From the NCBI GenBank assembly GCA_037178625.1, contig JAWZXG010000026.1, positions 1-64,000 of the forward strand: 64,000 bases of DNA, given 5' to 3'. Numbering within the stretch: position 1 is the stretch's first letter; each line of letters starts with the position of its first letter. This DNA comes from Skeletonema tropicum. Lineage: Eukaryota > Bacillariophyta > Thalassiosirophyceae > Thalassiosirales > Thalassiosiraceae. Below are positions 1 to 11,900 of the stretch, one piece after another. The notes beneath the pieces were generated by a model. It was not told the origin of the DNA. It saw only the letters and a list, made by a program, of their open reading frames with translations, and searched no databases. The position numbers and the translations under genes are program-made.

Positions 1-961
1 GCACCTCACTAAAAAAAATGACATAAGTAAGACGGATCTTGTAGAGGATGTGAAATGAGAAATGAGAAATGAGAACACCGGCAGCTATTCCCAAGATTGC
101 CGACAGCAGGAGGCCTGCGAATGCCATTTTTGCTCTCTGTTTTCTCCGACAAAAAATTGGAGATTTTTTGTTGGCATCGATCTCGACAAAAAATCGGCCA
201 TCATTAAGTCGAGTCCAAGCGTCACTGAGGAATTAGTATTCAGGTTTACTGGGAGTCTTTAGAGTGTGAATTCCACTTTTGTTTTTTGTTTTTTGTTGCG
301 CGTAAGGATTGGCCGTAGGGTCGTCTCGTCTCCGGGTGGTGCAGTGTACGTAGGTACCATAATCCTAGGTAATACAGGATCTTGCTGGTACCTACTTCTG
401 TAAGTACGTGAGAACGATGTTTACTGAGTGTAGGGGATAACCCTTAAAACGAGTGCGACCAAACTTACCGACGTGCGTAATTTAAAAAATTCTGTTACCT
501 ATAAGTTTGACCGAGTGGTGTTTGAGACGTTTTCCACCAAAACCTTATTCTATAACCCTATGAGATAAATCAATTCCTGTAGTGCTCAGGAACATTCACT
601 ATCTGAGATTTTGGAGATAACCCTATTTTTATAACCGACCACTATTCAAAACATGGTTCGCTTCTCCATAGGTTCGTATGAAGTTCTTTATTTATGACTC
701 TTCGCCCATTTATCCGTAGTTCGCAGTTCGCACTTCATCAAGTAGGCTCAAACCAAAATTGTTGGTATCCAAACTGTCTCACACCTCTATTTATCCTACA
801 TGGTAGTACCGCGGCTTCTAACTCTCAACAACTCAGGCTTTTCTTCTGCGTTCGTGTTTACCTTCCGTCCTACTTACCTTCCTACCACTGCCTGACAAAC
901 CTCCTTTGTTGTTTTGCGAATTCTCTTTCCGAAATTCATTTAAAGCAGCACCGCAAACATC
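1..961. other. No gene identified (left edge)
   Basis: I see no convincing gene here. The short open frames (for example 62-262 and 694-987) have no recognisable motif and no support from a second copy in the window. The sequence just before 962 is pyrimidine-rich and could be the leader of the gene that starts there. The phrase GGGATAACCC near 436 recurs near 8525 and 38221, upstream of the two full oxygenase-like genes. Confidence 0.4.
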
Positions 962-1444
962 ATGGTGGACACCAGAGAGCTCTTTAACCGTCTCAAGAGG
1001 GAACTGGATAAGCGGCGAAAGGAGCGTGAAAGAGAGGAGGAAGACGAGATGTCGATGACCGACGATTCTTCTTCTACTACATCAGATGAGGCGTCATCTC
1101 CTGATATCAAGAAGCCTCAACGACAATCGTCTGCCGCTCGAAGAAAGAAGGCTCGCCGCGGCAGCTCAAGATCGAGCCGCAAAATAATAGAATCAGAGTC
1201 TTCGCCATTATCATTGTTGCTCTACTCATCTATGCAGCTTCCGACTGCATGTCTACACGAACACGACGGCTGCGATGAGGCTGAGCTAATCGCCCGGGCA
1301 AATCGATGTAAAGAAATACTGAGACTATCAAATGAGGCAAAGGAAGCCGAAGATGCTAGAGCCAAGGCGGCGAAGAACAAGAAGTCGTTGATATGGGCGA
1401 AGCCCACGTTTGAACTAGACCCTGCAACAACAACCAACACCTGA
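962..1444 (+). CDS. Hypothetical charged, Ser-rich small protein (160 aa)
   Basis: I do not recognise this protein. The N-terminus (about residues 8-30) is a run of Arg, Lys and Glu with helical or coiled-coil character. Residues 32-75 are Ser/Thr-rich and then basic, including an RRKKARR stretch that could serve as a nuclear localisation signal. The C-terminal third (about 105-145) is again Ala/Glu/Lys-rich and helical. The start is the first ATG after an in-frame-open, pyrimidine-rich leader, in the context CATCATGG. There is no second copy in the window, so conservation cannot be judged. It could be a short nuclear protein or a chance open frame in biased sequence. Confidence 0.4.
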   Translation: MVDTRELFNRLKRELDKRRKEREREEEDEMSMTDDSSSTTSDEASSPDIKKPQRQSSAARRKKARRGSSRSSRKIIESESSPLSLLLYSSMQLPTACLHEHDGCDEAELIARANRCKEILRLSNEAKEAEDARAKAAKNKKSLIWAKPTFELDPATTTNT

Positions 1445-1902
1445 TACGACCTCTACGAAGGATGCATCTGAGATAATAGTATATGTAACTTAGGCTAGAA
1501 AACAACTAACGTTAACGTGACAAAACTTTACTTCATAATAACAAATCATGTCAGATACAACTATGTAATTTTATTCCTCATTTGCAACATTCTCTTAACC
1601 ACTGATCGTTCTCGATTCACTTCAATCGAGCGATGATTTTGCTGGAGGGCGCTGCGCTCATGAATAGTATTCCAAGATTCCTTCCTACCTACATACAATA
1701 CCTTTCAACACATACATCGTTTTGTACCGAGATTCCACTTAGAAAGAACAAAAGTAACACGTAACACGTCATGACAGCAACGCATGGGCATGACAATGAC
1801 ATACAATGTCATTGGTACTTTCCTTGTTGCCTTCTCTTCAAATGATGAAGAAGAAGATGTCGACATACTGAAGTAGACCAGGGAATGATAAGATTAGGAC
1901 GA
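1445..1902. other. No gene identified
   Basis: AT-rich spacer between the 3' ends of the small gene on the + strand and the pseudogene on the - strand. I see no repeat or structured element in it. Confidence 0.4.
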
Positions 1903-3798
1903 TTATGAAGAATTGCAATAAATGTATTGTGTCTCAGGCCTTTGCTGTGGCACCCCACTCCATGTATGTTCCTTGCGAACACTGAAAGTAAAGTTGGCTA
2001 GTTTCCTTCCCTTGTGCATCGTAGCATGCACTGACAAGGTCGTGGGAGAGGGCTTTGTCATGTAAGAAGCCACAATCTTCAGAAAAAGTAATTGCAGCGG
2101 TGAAGTGATATTCGCGTCCTTCCAGTTTCCATCTAACAGAGCGCGCTCCGCCGTGAGGATTTGCATGTAACGACAAACATTGGGATTGCCATTCTTCATC
2201 CACCCATGCAGTATCTTGATTGGTTTGGTAGCTTTCCTTCTCCATTTTTTTCTCTCGAGCCAACTTCTTGTGGCAGATGTGGATGCCTTCAAGTAGACCA
2301 ATGCCTCAAGAAATGTAAAACGCACTGAAGCATACTTTCCTAGAATTTTAGTCCGGATATCAGGAGCTTCAGTCAGGCAGAACAAGGCACCCTCCCACTC
2401 GTGAAACAGTACACACAGTTCTAGTTGCATCAATTTTCACGGTGTGGAATACATCATTTACGCTAGGCTCTCTATCAGCTTTCACCAGCTCCTCAAAGCC
2501 TACTTCGGTATCGGCTTTGCTATCAAGGTTGCGAAGCCTTCTGACAACAAGTAGATATGCTTGAAGATTCCTTTCGTGACTCCTCTGCTTCATTTGAACT
2601 AATACTTTCACACAAGCTTCGAACTCGTTTTGAAGCTCAGCAAGAGGGTGATAAGCAAACCAGCTATTACAACAACGGATAGAAACTTGTTTACGAGCAT
2701 CATTGAACGAACAAAGCAAGACGTAAGCGCGAGGAAGCGCAAAATGAATTGATACGAAGTCATGGCATCACCACTTTGTCACTTACTGTTGAATGCTGTA
2801 CTCTCCACATCACCAGTCTCCAATCCTATTTGGTAGCCTTGCAAGAGAAGATCTCAAGATGTAAGAACTGGAGATGTCCAGTGGCGAATGAAACCTTCTA
2901 GAATATAGGTTGATCTCGACTTGATTCGCTGCATTCCTGGCCTTGCGTAGTAAAATTAAAGTGTGCGTCCTTCTATCCTTGTTGGAGCAGAGACAAAGTC
3001 GACAGCTCTAATGAACTCACCTCAACAAAAGACCATAACAAGAAAAGGCGTCACATGAACTCGCATTAATGCCGTGTTTCATCGACGTTCTGACCAACAA
3101 AAACACCACCAGTGGGAACATAGTGGGTTGGGCCTGATATGTTGCCGGAATAAGCAGTTCTAGCAATCGTTGACCCATAATGATGCGCTCATCTGTAAGA
3201 TCAGTGAGGGCGACTAGTTCATCTGAAGAACGATTCTTTACTACTCTTCTCTTCTTGATATATTCTTTCAGTGTAGAGAATATGGAAACTGATTTGTTGG
3301 CTGGAGATCTCAATCCAAGTTGCCTCTACGCACGTCAAGTGCAGTTGTAATTGATTCGTCAAACCTTTGGGATGCCTGCAGTGATAAGATCTTTACTTCA
3401 TATGCCCTAAATTTGTCCCTAACAGGAATATCTCTCTTCAGTACATCATCGACAAGTGCATTGGTCATTTTCATGTCTTCTGCAGCGAAACAAGCGTTGG
3501 CTTCTTCACTACACAGTTGTAGCATGACGTCTGGATTTTCCTCCCAGGCCTTGGATCCCAAGAGACCCCGACCCATCTTGAAGTAAATCACGGCAGCATT
3601 GAAGGCTGCGCTCTCAACTGCCAAGTTGCCCAATCGGATATTCTTCTTGGCCATCTCTGATGAAGGTATACCAGAGGTTTCCCTGAGGTCCAGGAGACAA
3701 CCTTCGAGAACTTTCTGGTCTAGATTGTGCATTGCGTTTGTTAGTATACTACCAATTTCATCCTCTCTCTCACTGGCGTCTGGCGTGCATGCCTTCAT
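1903..3798 (-). pseudogene. Frameshifted remnant of the AAA-type predicted ATPase family (C-terminal helical half)
   Basis: Reading on the - strand, successive open frames align in order with the C-terminal half of the ATPases at 18375-21941 and 59323-62889. 3310-3798 matches the segment containing AAFDAAAIYFQAGRE (here AAFNAAVIYFKMGRG). 3017-3313 matches MLKDERYEMGQRM (here LTDERIIMGQRL). 2369-2719 matches RPLDSIQKEFEAFIKV (here HPLAELQNEFEACVKV). 1903-2433 matches VRYTFLEAL (here VRFTFLEAL). The last piece, 1934-2263, carries GFLHDKALSHDL against GFLHDRALAHEL. The frames are out of register: a 1-base loss near 3313 separates two of them, another shift lies near 2130, and about 2720-3016 is poorly conserved. 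The P-loop half is absent. It is an older, dead relative, much more divergent than copies A and B. Confidence 0.85.
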
Positions 3799-4561
3799 TC
3801 AACCTGTCATAGGTATGAGCAGAAACTTGATCTGTTTCATCGTCCATGACTTCAAATTCAGTCGTATCATTTTGTGCATTCGAGTGCTGCCGTTGGCCTG
3901 TACTGTATCAACCTCAATTCCATCTATTGCTTGTTCCTCAATATTATTATCATTCATCATTCCCTTTCTTTTCCGGGCAGGAGGTGCGGCATATGGTGTA
4001 GTGATTGCCGAGACATCCATCGATGCAGCATCTTCATTGGCCCCTCCCCTATCAGGCTCTTCATCGATTCCCAAGCCTAATGCATGAAAGGACATTTTGG
4101 TCGATGGTGATGTATTTTTTGTACTCTTGGTGTTTAATGATGAGGAGAGCGGCTTCGGATGTACCGCTTGAGGTATATCGCAGGTACAATCATCTCTCCA
4201 GCTTTGATGAGTTGCATCGTCAATGTACAATCTGCTCCCGCCCCAACAGCATGAGCTGCGACTGATCGGATGCTAGATTAGATGACGACGAATTATTTCT
4301 GGATGGATTGTGAGTTGTCATCATCATCAGCATCATCATCATTCTCATTACTGCCGCTGCGCTGCTGCCATCACCCTCTTGAACACCTTCATTGAGAATA
4401 AATTCAAAATTACCCACATCACAAGCTTCAGTCGTCTGCACGCTGCTGCTGCTGCTTTTGCTGCTCTGTTCATCTGAAGTATCATCGTTCTTAGCGCCGG
4501 TGAATTTAATGCTGTTGACAGTGGCATCGCTGTCTCCTCTGATGGCAATGACTTGCCGCAT
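3799..4561 (-). CDS. Hypothetical Ser-rich open frames upstream of the ATPase remnant
   Basis: Two adjacent open frames on the - strand: 4220-4561 (113 aa, beginning MRQVIAIRGDSDATV, then Ser-rich with a Met run encoded by an ATG/ATC microsatellite near 4318-4345) and, in another frame, a 98-aa frame starting at 4095 (MSFHALGLGIDEEPD) and ending at 3799 immediately before the ATPase remnant. They could be exons of one gene, or 5' parts of the decayed gene at 1903-3798, but I see no clean GT-AG pair joining them. No domain is recognised and function is unknown. Confidence 0.25.
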
Positions 4562-5269
4562 GGTTCTTGTTTGTTCAGTGTGAATTTATGTAACAGAAAT
4601 TTTAAAGTACGTCTGGTGGTTTATTGTACTTCGAATACAACTTCCGCTGTCTCATTCCTTTCATTCCACTTGCTTCATGATGACCTCTTACATAGTCGTA
4701 ATAATAAATATACTCCTTGTGATCGCAAAGAGTTTTTAAGTAGTTTTCGCAGTGACAGAGCGATACGGAAGGATATAAATGTTGTGACTTTTGCAAGCAT
4801 GCAACAATTAAGCACGTAGAAGTTCTAGATGTGAGTGACTTTATAAATAAGTCGCGTGTCGCAGGAGTCGTGTGTCGCTCCGCATCCTCATCCGTTCACG
4901 AGGACAAGCCAAAAAAACTGAAGAGTGAAGAGATCACTGTACCTACTTAGGAGAATTATTTAGTCGTAAAAGACTCATGTAGTATCGATCGGTTTGTTCT
5001 CTCTATCTTCTCTTCTCTTTTCGCAGGTTTGAAAAGGGGGCAGATAAGTAGAGGGTCAATAAAGTATCGTACTGTTTGTTTGAAATGAATTTGCAAGCAC
5101 CTATTTTGTGTACCACTCAACTTTTTTTCTCGTGGGAGTTTCGATCGACTCAATTTTTTTTCTGCACGAACTGATCCTCTTTGTGCAGATATGACCGCCG
5201 TTTGTGTTTATGGGGTAGAAAATGTGCTGAGTGGGCTTATTTACCCTTGGGCGGGCCGTGATCGGGCAA
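4562..5269. other. No gene identified
   Basis: AT-rich intergenic DNA. Around 4602-4622 is the phrase AAATTTTAAAGTACGTCTGG, which recurs with one change near 12924 and 42764 and more loosely near 48927. It may be the end of a small dispersed repeat, but no matching inverted end was found here. Confidence 0.35.
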
Positions 5270-5391
5270 GGCAACCATGGTCCACCCTACATAAGGTCTT
5301 CTGTCATAAATGGGAGGTGTGCTGAGTCCTCCCAAGTGACTCAGACAGGTGTCTGAAGATCCTATGTAGGGTGACCATGGTCGACGTTGCC
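5270..5391. repeat. Inverted repeat, about 32-37 bp arms
   Basis: The arm at 5270-5301 (GGCAACCATGGTCCACCCTA onward) is the imperfect reverse complement of the arm at 5355-5391. About 50 bp of spacer lies between them, itself containing a small inverted repeat around GACTCAGAC/GTCTGA. This is the architecture of a very small palindromic element or MITE remnant. The right arm runs straight into a sequence related to 49805-49945. Confidence 0.6.
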
Positions 5392-5540
5392 GCCGCTGAA
5401 TTAGACCAAGTTAATAGCCGTATTAAGTTATGATTGGTGGCCGATCGTTACTATGGATTACTATGTTGGTGTGAAGCTCTTGCCGCTGCCGAATCCGCCG
5501 AGGGAAGGCAGCATGGAGGCAATTATGGGTGGTCAATGTT
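5385..5540. repeat. Dispersed repeat shared with 49805-49945
   Basis: This stretch (GTTGCCGCCGCTGAATTAG through the ATGGAGGCAATTATGG region) is recognisably related to 49805-49945, which reads GTTGCCGCTGCCGAAATAG and shares CGTTACTATGGATTA. In the 50-kb region the same sequence is one arm of an inverted repeat, so this looks like a single surviving end of the same small element family. Confidence 0.5.
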
Positions 5541-5679
5541 TTTATCTGTGAATCTGAATCTGAAACGTTCACCTTCCTGATTTACTTAAGGTCGCGGCCC
5601 CACTTGTTTTTGTACTAATTCATACGTAGCACGTATTAGTAACGTACGTTCGCAAATACCTAGTGGTAAGGTATGACAT

Positions 5680-6247
5680 CCACCACCTTCCACCACACCA
5701 TGACACAAAGTTAGCAGCAATCACTCCCTACGGCACCTGTCAACTACGCCAAACCTACTGCGGACAGTGAAGAAGCTACGACGGTAATTCATTATCAACC
5801 CCATCCAACGTCATTATTCCCCGGAAGTCCGCCACTAAGTGCTTTCGAATTTTCAAAATTAATAGATCCACCAACATCATTCGACCGACGCTACGGCACC
5901 ACTCCACACAATAATACCCACTCCTACACATCGTTGCAACGGCTCTCGCTGCATTATAATCGTCACGGGCGCTTCATCTATCCATATACCATCGACGGCC
6001 GCCGGAATTCCGCCACTAACCGCCGCTTATTTTGATAACAACACGTGCTATTATTGCCATATCTAACACCATGAGCGGGGAGGACAACATTACCAACAAC
6101 AGCACCGACAATGAATTTTGGGCATCTGCTAAAAGGGGCACAGAGGAAATCAGCATTCAACAAAAGAAAAAATTTGTCCTTGTATTGAAAAGCAATTCAA
6201 TACCAAGACAATTGATCGGATTGCTCGCTCGAACTCATCCCACCTAA
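5680..6247 (+). pseudogene. Decayed gene start plus upstream region, related to 15410-15850
   Basis: 5680-6070 and 15410-15822 are diverged copies of one sequence: both have ACCATG[AG]CACAAAGTTAGC, TACGGCAC, a CTACGACGGTAA phrase and a CATTATTC block, and both run to an ATG encoding MSGED/MSEDG. Here the frame from 6071 continues for 58 codons (to 6247) with no recognisable domain; in the other copy it stops after about ten codons. The pattern suggests promoter plus first codons of a duplicated, since-decayed gene. The function is unknown. Confidence 0.35.
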
Positions 6248-6452
6248 CGCCAATGGCGCCACCTAGTAACTCGAGTAACAATGGACTCTCATCGCGATCA
6301 TCCATCCGGCATCAACATTGTTCAAGATATGACATTTGCAACACATCAAGGAGGAACGTCAAACGTCAACGTTTCAGCAACAGAGTGAGTCAAAATCTAA
6401 GATAGGAGTATTTAGATCTAAGTAGATATGTTTACGAGAAACCCGTTTCACC

Positions 6453-6565
6453 CGAGGGTAAGAATTCTTACCCTCGAGGGTAAGAATTCTTACCCTACAA
6501 ATCTTACCCTTGAGGGTAAGAATTCTTACCCTCGAGCCCCCGAGGGTAAGAAATCTTACCCTCTG
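6453..6565. repeat. Cluster of four near-perfect GGGTAAGAATTCTTACCC palindromes
   Basis: Perfect palindromes centred on GAATTC lie at 6453-6476 (24 bp), 6477-6496 (20 bp) and 6512-6533 (22 bp). A fourth copy at 6541-6563 is broken by AAATCT in the centre, and a half-site (AATCTTACCC) sits at 6500-6509. Each strand reads the same, so the cluster could fold into several cruciforms or bind a dimeric protein. I know no family that matches. Confidence 0.85.
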
Positions 6566-6655
6566 AAAAGTTCACCCTCTTCAACTCATCGCCAACACAC
6601 ATCATCACACCGCCGCCATGACACCTCATTGAGTAGGATGTTGCAAGTCGGGTAC

Positions 6656-6725
6656 TGTTGAAAGGTGAAAAAGTCACTAAGCCAATAACCGGTTGTTGGC
6701 TTAGTGACTTTTTCACCTTTCAACA
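6656..6725. repeat. 70-bp almost perfect palindrome
   Basis: The 30-bp arm 6656-6685 is the exact reverse complement of 6696-6725. The 10-bp centre is itself AACCGGTT flanked by one T/G mismatch, so the whole 70 bp is symmetric apart from that single pair. No open frame or transposon end accounts for it. It may be a fold-back element, and it would give a strong hairpin if transcribed. Confidence 0.9.
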
Positions 6726-7451
6726 TAATGGTGACAGTCACCAGTTCAATGAGTGGAGATCAGGAGAAAACGAGACTCATTGAGTGATGTCCGAGACTCA
6801 ATTAAGGGGAGACGAGACTCAATCATACGGTCAAAGAGGTCGTAACGACAAGAAAAAGAAAGACAGTATATATGTTTTGACATCGGAACTTGTACAGGAT
6901 CGCTAAATTCGAGTACCGATGAGAAAACGACGCCAACCCTGCTAAGTATTTACCCTTGCTTGTGTACTTAAGCAACCTCTTCCAACTAACTTGAAGTTTT
7001 TACAGCCGAGTCAATCGAGTGTGGCTTCCGATAAAACTCAGTACCGTTTTGATTAATACTAATTCCTTAGTACAAACGGTACTCAATGCCATCAACCATC
7101 AAAAATGGACCCAGACCATGGTGAAAAATGGCTTCCTACGACCCTCAATAACACAGTAACTAGAAGGTTTTTGACCTTTCTTGCAGTGGTAATCTTCATC
7201 CCTTGGCCACTAAGTAGGATCTATTAGATACCTTACTTACCACCATCAGCCTGAAATTCAAATTCGACTTGCAAGCTGAACACAAACGAACACAATTTTT
7301 TTTTATCTGAATCTGAATCTGAAACGTTCACCTTCCTGATTTTTACTTACGCCTCTTTCCGATCTCTTTCCGATCCGCGATCATCCGGCATCAACATTGT
7401 TCAAGATGAGACATTTGCAACACATCAAGGAGGAACGTCAACGTTTCAGAA

Positions 7452-8051
7452 ATAAGCTTCCACGGTGGAGCGGCGCGCCATTTTTTGCACACTTTTAGGT
7501 TTGACCACACAAAATAAGACCATGTTCGCCTAACAAGCTACTAGCTTTGGCAAAAAAATCGAAAATTCAGTATGACGGGTTTATGCTCAAACTAAGCCAG
7601 GATTGTGAAGCCCTATATGTCAGATGAATAAATACGTGCTTACCAGGAATAATTTTGAGAGGCCTGTCGAGAAATTCGGCTTCATTGTAAGCTAGCAAAA
7701 TGCTAGCCAAATTCGGCCTTGTGTAGAATAAATTACCGTGAGCTACCTGGCAAAAATCTAAAATTGCATATTTTGGGCGACAATATGTCCGTTTAGTACG
7801 TTTCCTTCACCAAAATTATTCCCATTAGCATCGTCAACACGTTAGTCTACTCAGTTTGGTATTCTTTTTTATATTTGTGCATTTGGCAAGCTAGGCGGAA
7901 GCTAGTGAACACCATGGTGAATTTGTGCCTCCAAACCCAAATCTGTGCAAAAAAGGAAGGATTTGTACGCTTTTGTATGGGGGCTTATGTATGATAAAAA
8001 TTACTGGTAGCCCTTTACTTTGGCCCACGTGGGCCGACCGTGGAAGCTTAT
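7452..8051. mobile_element. MITE-like element, 600 bp, 15-bp terminal inverted repeats
   Basis: ATAAGCTTCCACGGT at 7452-7466 is mirrored exactly by ACCGTGGAAGCTTAT ending at 8051. The interior is non-coding and contains several CTAGC/GCTAG repeats. Both ends are flanked by AA, too short to confirm a target-site duplication. The superfamily is not assignable from the ends alone. Confidence 0.55.
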
Positions 8052-8261
8052 AAAAGTGGCGTTTTTGGCCCTGATTCTGAAACGTTTAATTTCAGAGAAA
8101 CTCAAATAACCCTAACCAAAAGCGGCACCGAAACAACGATTAAAAAATAAGTGGCACTCATCCACACTCAAAGCCAAATCCAACTCCCCGTATGTAGACA
8201 TACTAATTCCTAAGGCCAACGTTTCAGATTCAGATTCAGAAAAAAACATTGACCACCCTTA

Positions 8262-8997
8262 CAATATAACAATGATCACATTTCACATTTCACGTTACCT
8301 ACTTCTGTTGACGAAGTTACTTTGTTATGCTAACCCGGACAAACCCGTGGGCCTTAGTCCCGTGGACCTGTTCATTTATTATTTATTCCTATTCCGAACT
8401 CTTGACAGAACGGGCCTTATTCAAATACTCCTACAATAATGTGGTACTCGATAAGAGTTAGTATTAGTTGTAGGCTATAATACAAGGATAACCCCTTATG
8501 TTCACGCTTCCTTAGACAAAAACAGGGGATAACCCTAATCTACTAATAGAAGACCTAATAGCAACTTCCTTTATCTTGTCCATCATACTAAGATCAACCT
8601 ACTTCTCACAAGAGTCTAATAATCTAAACCCTGACATTATGATCTATTTCGATCATAACTCATAGCAAACCACACGAGTTCGTACCGCATCGGCCTTGAT
8701 CGTGTTAGTATCCCTAATTACCCATACAGATCGTACCAATTCCACTAGGTTCTTTATACAATACTTCAACTACGATTGTACCCTCAAAACGAAAACTACG
8801 TGACGTAGTCAATGACACACAGATAGAGAGGCCTCCCATGCTTCGCTCTAAGTAGCGCTCTAGCTTTCACGCACACGAACCTTTAAACTCTTACATTACC
8901 TACCAAGCCCACAACTTTCGCAACTTCTTTCTGAAATAATTCGATTCTCATACACGCATCATAATGACCGTATGAAAACCAATAACAAACTAAAACC
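8262..8997. promoter_or_regulatory. Upstream region of oxygenase-like gene copy 1
   Basis: From about 8430 onward this region is duplicated upstream of copy 3 (37806-38831), including GGGGATAACCC, AAGATCAACCTACTTCTCAC and CAACTTTCGCAACTTCTTTC. A short stretch at 8398-8419 (AACTCTTGACAGAACGGGCC) matches the terminal repeat of the element at 16821-17890. No TATA box can be asserted. Conservation between copies reflects recent duplication, not proven function. Confidence 0.4.
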
Positions 8998-11900
8998 ATG
9001 TCGTCGTCGATTGCTAGTGATGATGATGAGGGATCACTCACCTCTATGGAAGAAGTACTCCCTGGCGTTACTACTTCGGGTGGTCCAACTGGTAGCACGA
9101 CACCACTTCCACACGAACCAGGTCATCTATCACGGAACCTCTGCCTCTCTTCAGCCAACCCTAATAATACAGACGCCAATTCGTCCCTCATTGATTCCTT
9201 CTCCCTCCACCTCTACAATCCCCGCCAGTTACTCGACAATGATGATTGTACCAATGACACACTCACCAGTGATGTGACATGGCTCACCTATCGTGATGAG
9301 AAGTGTAGTGAGGTCAAGGAGGAGTTTATACGACGTCTCAAGTTGAATACTAATGGGGGTATAAATATGAGTGTGGAGGAACGGAGGACATTGTTGGAAG
9401 AGATTGTGAAGGAGATGGGACGGAAGGATGAGATTGACAAGGAGCGGAGGAAGAAGTTGGAGGCGGAGGAGGAGAAGGAGAGGCTACAGCTAGAGCAGCA
9501 GCAGCAGCAGCGAAGGTCCCCCAACAGGGACGATACTAGTGAGGAGGATGATGAGGATAATATGGAGGATGAGGAGTGTATACAGACAACCACCGCATAT
9601 GCAGCAGCGGCGGTGGGCAACAATCCTCATCCGGCAGCATTATTCGATGCCAACCTCAACTTTGTAGGGGTTGGTCGTGGCAGCGGCAGCAGCGGCCGAG
9701 TGTCGACATCACTTCCACGCAGCGGTAGCGGTAGTGGCGCCATCGGCAATGATAATGGAGGAAGTGCGTTTGATCAATATAGCGTCCAATTCCCCATGAG
9801 AGGAGGCGGCGGAGGAGGTGGACGCATCATGGGGGGATTAGATTTAACTACCAACCACAATAACCACCACAACCCCACCGCTACACCCTCCCCCCTACAC
9901 CAAATCAACCAAGAACACATCTCCTCCATAATCAACCTAAAACTCCTCGTCGCCAACCAACAAGCCATGCTTGACGCACTCTCCTCCAAATTACATCATG
10001 CCGAATTGACCAATAATATTCTCACGAGTGAGAATGAGATTTTGGCCAAGAATAATGAGATGCAGCAGGTGCAGTTGATTCAGTTGAAGAGGGAGGTTAT
10101 GGAGATGAAACGGGAGTTGAATGGACTCAATGGAGGTGGTGGTGGGAGAGTGTCACTGTTGGGTGGTATCAACAGTGGTGAGTTGGCGTCATTATCCTCC
10201 ATCTCCTCTGCCATTGCTGCATTGCCACCTGTGTTATCCAACAACAACAATAACAACAACATGTCACAAGAGCATCAATTTACGATTCAAGCATTGGAAT
10301 CGAAATTGAAACAGATGCATCAATTGAATAAGAGGTTGGTGCAAGAGCAGATGGTGATGCAGAGGGAGATTGCGCAGGTGGATAGGAGTGGTAACAAGAG
10401 GAAGGGTGGTGAGGATGGTAATAGTGGTGGTGGTGGAGTTGGTAGTGGAAGTGAGGGTATGTCGAAGATCAGTAAGGTTGAGGATAGTAGTAGTAGTAGC
10501 GATGAAGGTGGTAGCAACAATGTTGTAGTGGATGTGGAAGAGGAAGAAGGGACGTTAGAGGTTCCACCGCCGCGAGAGGAAGAAACAATGGAAGAGGTTT
10601 CACCACTGCCGGAGAAGAAGGTTGTGGGAGCAACTTCTTCTTCTTCTTTGAACGCTTCACCTGATTCTTCAAGCAGTGGGGAGAAGCAGAAGCAACAGCA
10701 GAAGTCCAAAGATGTTATCACCTCATCTGACCTGTTGCTTCATCACCACTCTCCACCGAAAACATCATCGTCACCGGAGACTCCATTGGACTTCCTTCGA
10801 AACAAGAAGACAAGAATCACAGACCAAGCATTCGAAGGACACTCGGTAGTTGTAGCATCAGCAGCAACGTTGACGTTGCCTACCCCACCAGGATCCGATT
10901 CAGGTAGAAGCAGGCTGTCTGCAAGCAGTAGCAGGGCCTCGAAGAAGACCAATGTCATCCCATCTATGCAAGATACTTCAGGACCATCCAAACTGTCTCT
11001 CAAGAATATCCGCAAGACAAGATTTGCAGACCAACATGGACGACTTTACGCGTCGTCTCAAGAGTCAGCTCGACTCTCATCCTCCCTATCTGGATCCGGC
11101 CGTATTATCCGAGGAGGAGGAGTAGGATCGTCCTCTGGTGTCAAGACATTATCCGAAGCGGGTAGTGGATCCTCCGCTCGAGGAAGTAATGCGGCGGTCG
11201 AACCAGTGCGGTACAAATCCCAAATCGCCTCCTCGAACAAATTGTTTGGTGATGCCAACGTACTAAGTGGATTAGTTACACGTTTGGGTGGTATCTCCAG
11301 TCGACTCTCTAGAAAAGGTGATAATTCCACCATGCGTGTCGAGGACCTATCCAAGGAGTTAATCCCCATCGTCGGTGCACCCAAGTTCTGTGCCATGATC
11401 TACAACGTCCTATCTCCCGAAGAATGTGCGGAGTTGATCCGTCGGGCCAAGATGGAACAGTTTGATGAATTTAGTTATTCTCGACGTTCTTCCGAGGGGG
11501 GAGCGCCGATTGTTTCGTCGTGTTGCAAGCGTTGTCGATTGGGTGATTCGGATTTGGCTGTGTCGTTGTTGGCACGGATTTCGGATGCGTTGAAGGGGAC
11601 GGCGTTGGAGGGGGCGTTTCAGAGGAGACCTTCGGTGGATGATTATGAGGAGGAGGAGGATGAAAAGGTAGGAGGGATGGGAGAAGCAGATGGTAGTGTC
11701 ATGAAAGGAAAGAGGGCGGGTGTATGTGTTACCAGGGTAACGGAACAGTTCAATGTCATTCGATATGATGTAGGGGAATTCTTTGAACCTCATCGTGATA
11801 CCACATTTCGATCTGGGACGGAGGTTTCACGTCTCACTCTTCAGGTCTTTCTGAATGATAAATTCAGTGGAGGAACGACAAGCATCCGACAGGGCAAGAA

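Larger units (their letters stand above)
5527..8258. mobile_element. Candidate 2.7-kb element with inverted ends (or two solo ends)
   Basis: GGGTGGTCAATGTTTTT followed by a doubled GAATCT motif and GAAAC at 5527-5566 is matched in reverse complement at 8221-8258. A third copy of the GAATCTGAATCTGAAACG part, in direct orientation and followed by the same TTCACCTTCCTGATTT, lies at 7304-7341. The interior holds no transposase-like frame; it includes a direct duplication (about 6301-6385 and 7380-7450, sharing CATCCGGCATCAACATTGTT) plus the palindromes and the MITE listed separately. No target-site duplication could be fixed, so independent small repeats remain possible. Confidence 0.35.

Noticed and set aside
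9288..11793. Antisense frames opposite the oxygenase-like gene (for example 10320-10721, 11410-11793)
   Set aside because: Ser/Leu/Pro-rich shadows of low-complexity coding sequence. They appear in all copies in step with the sense frame.
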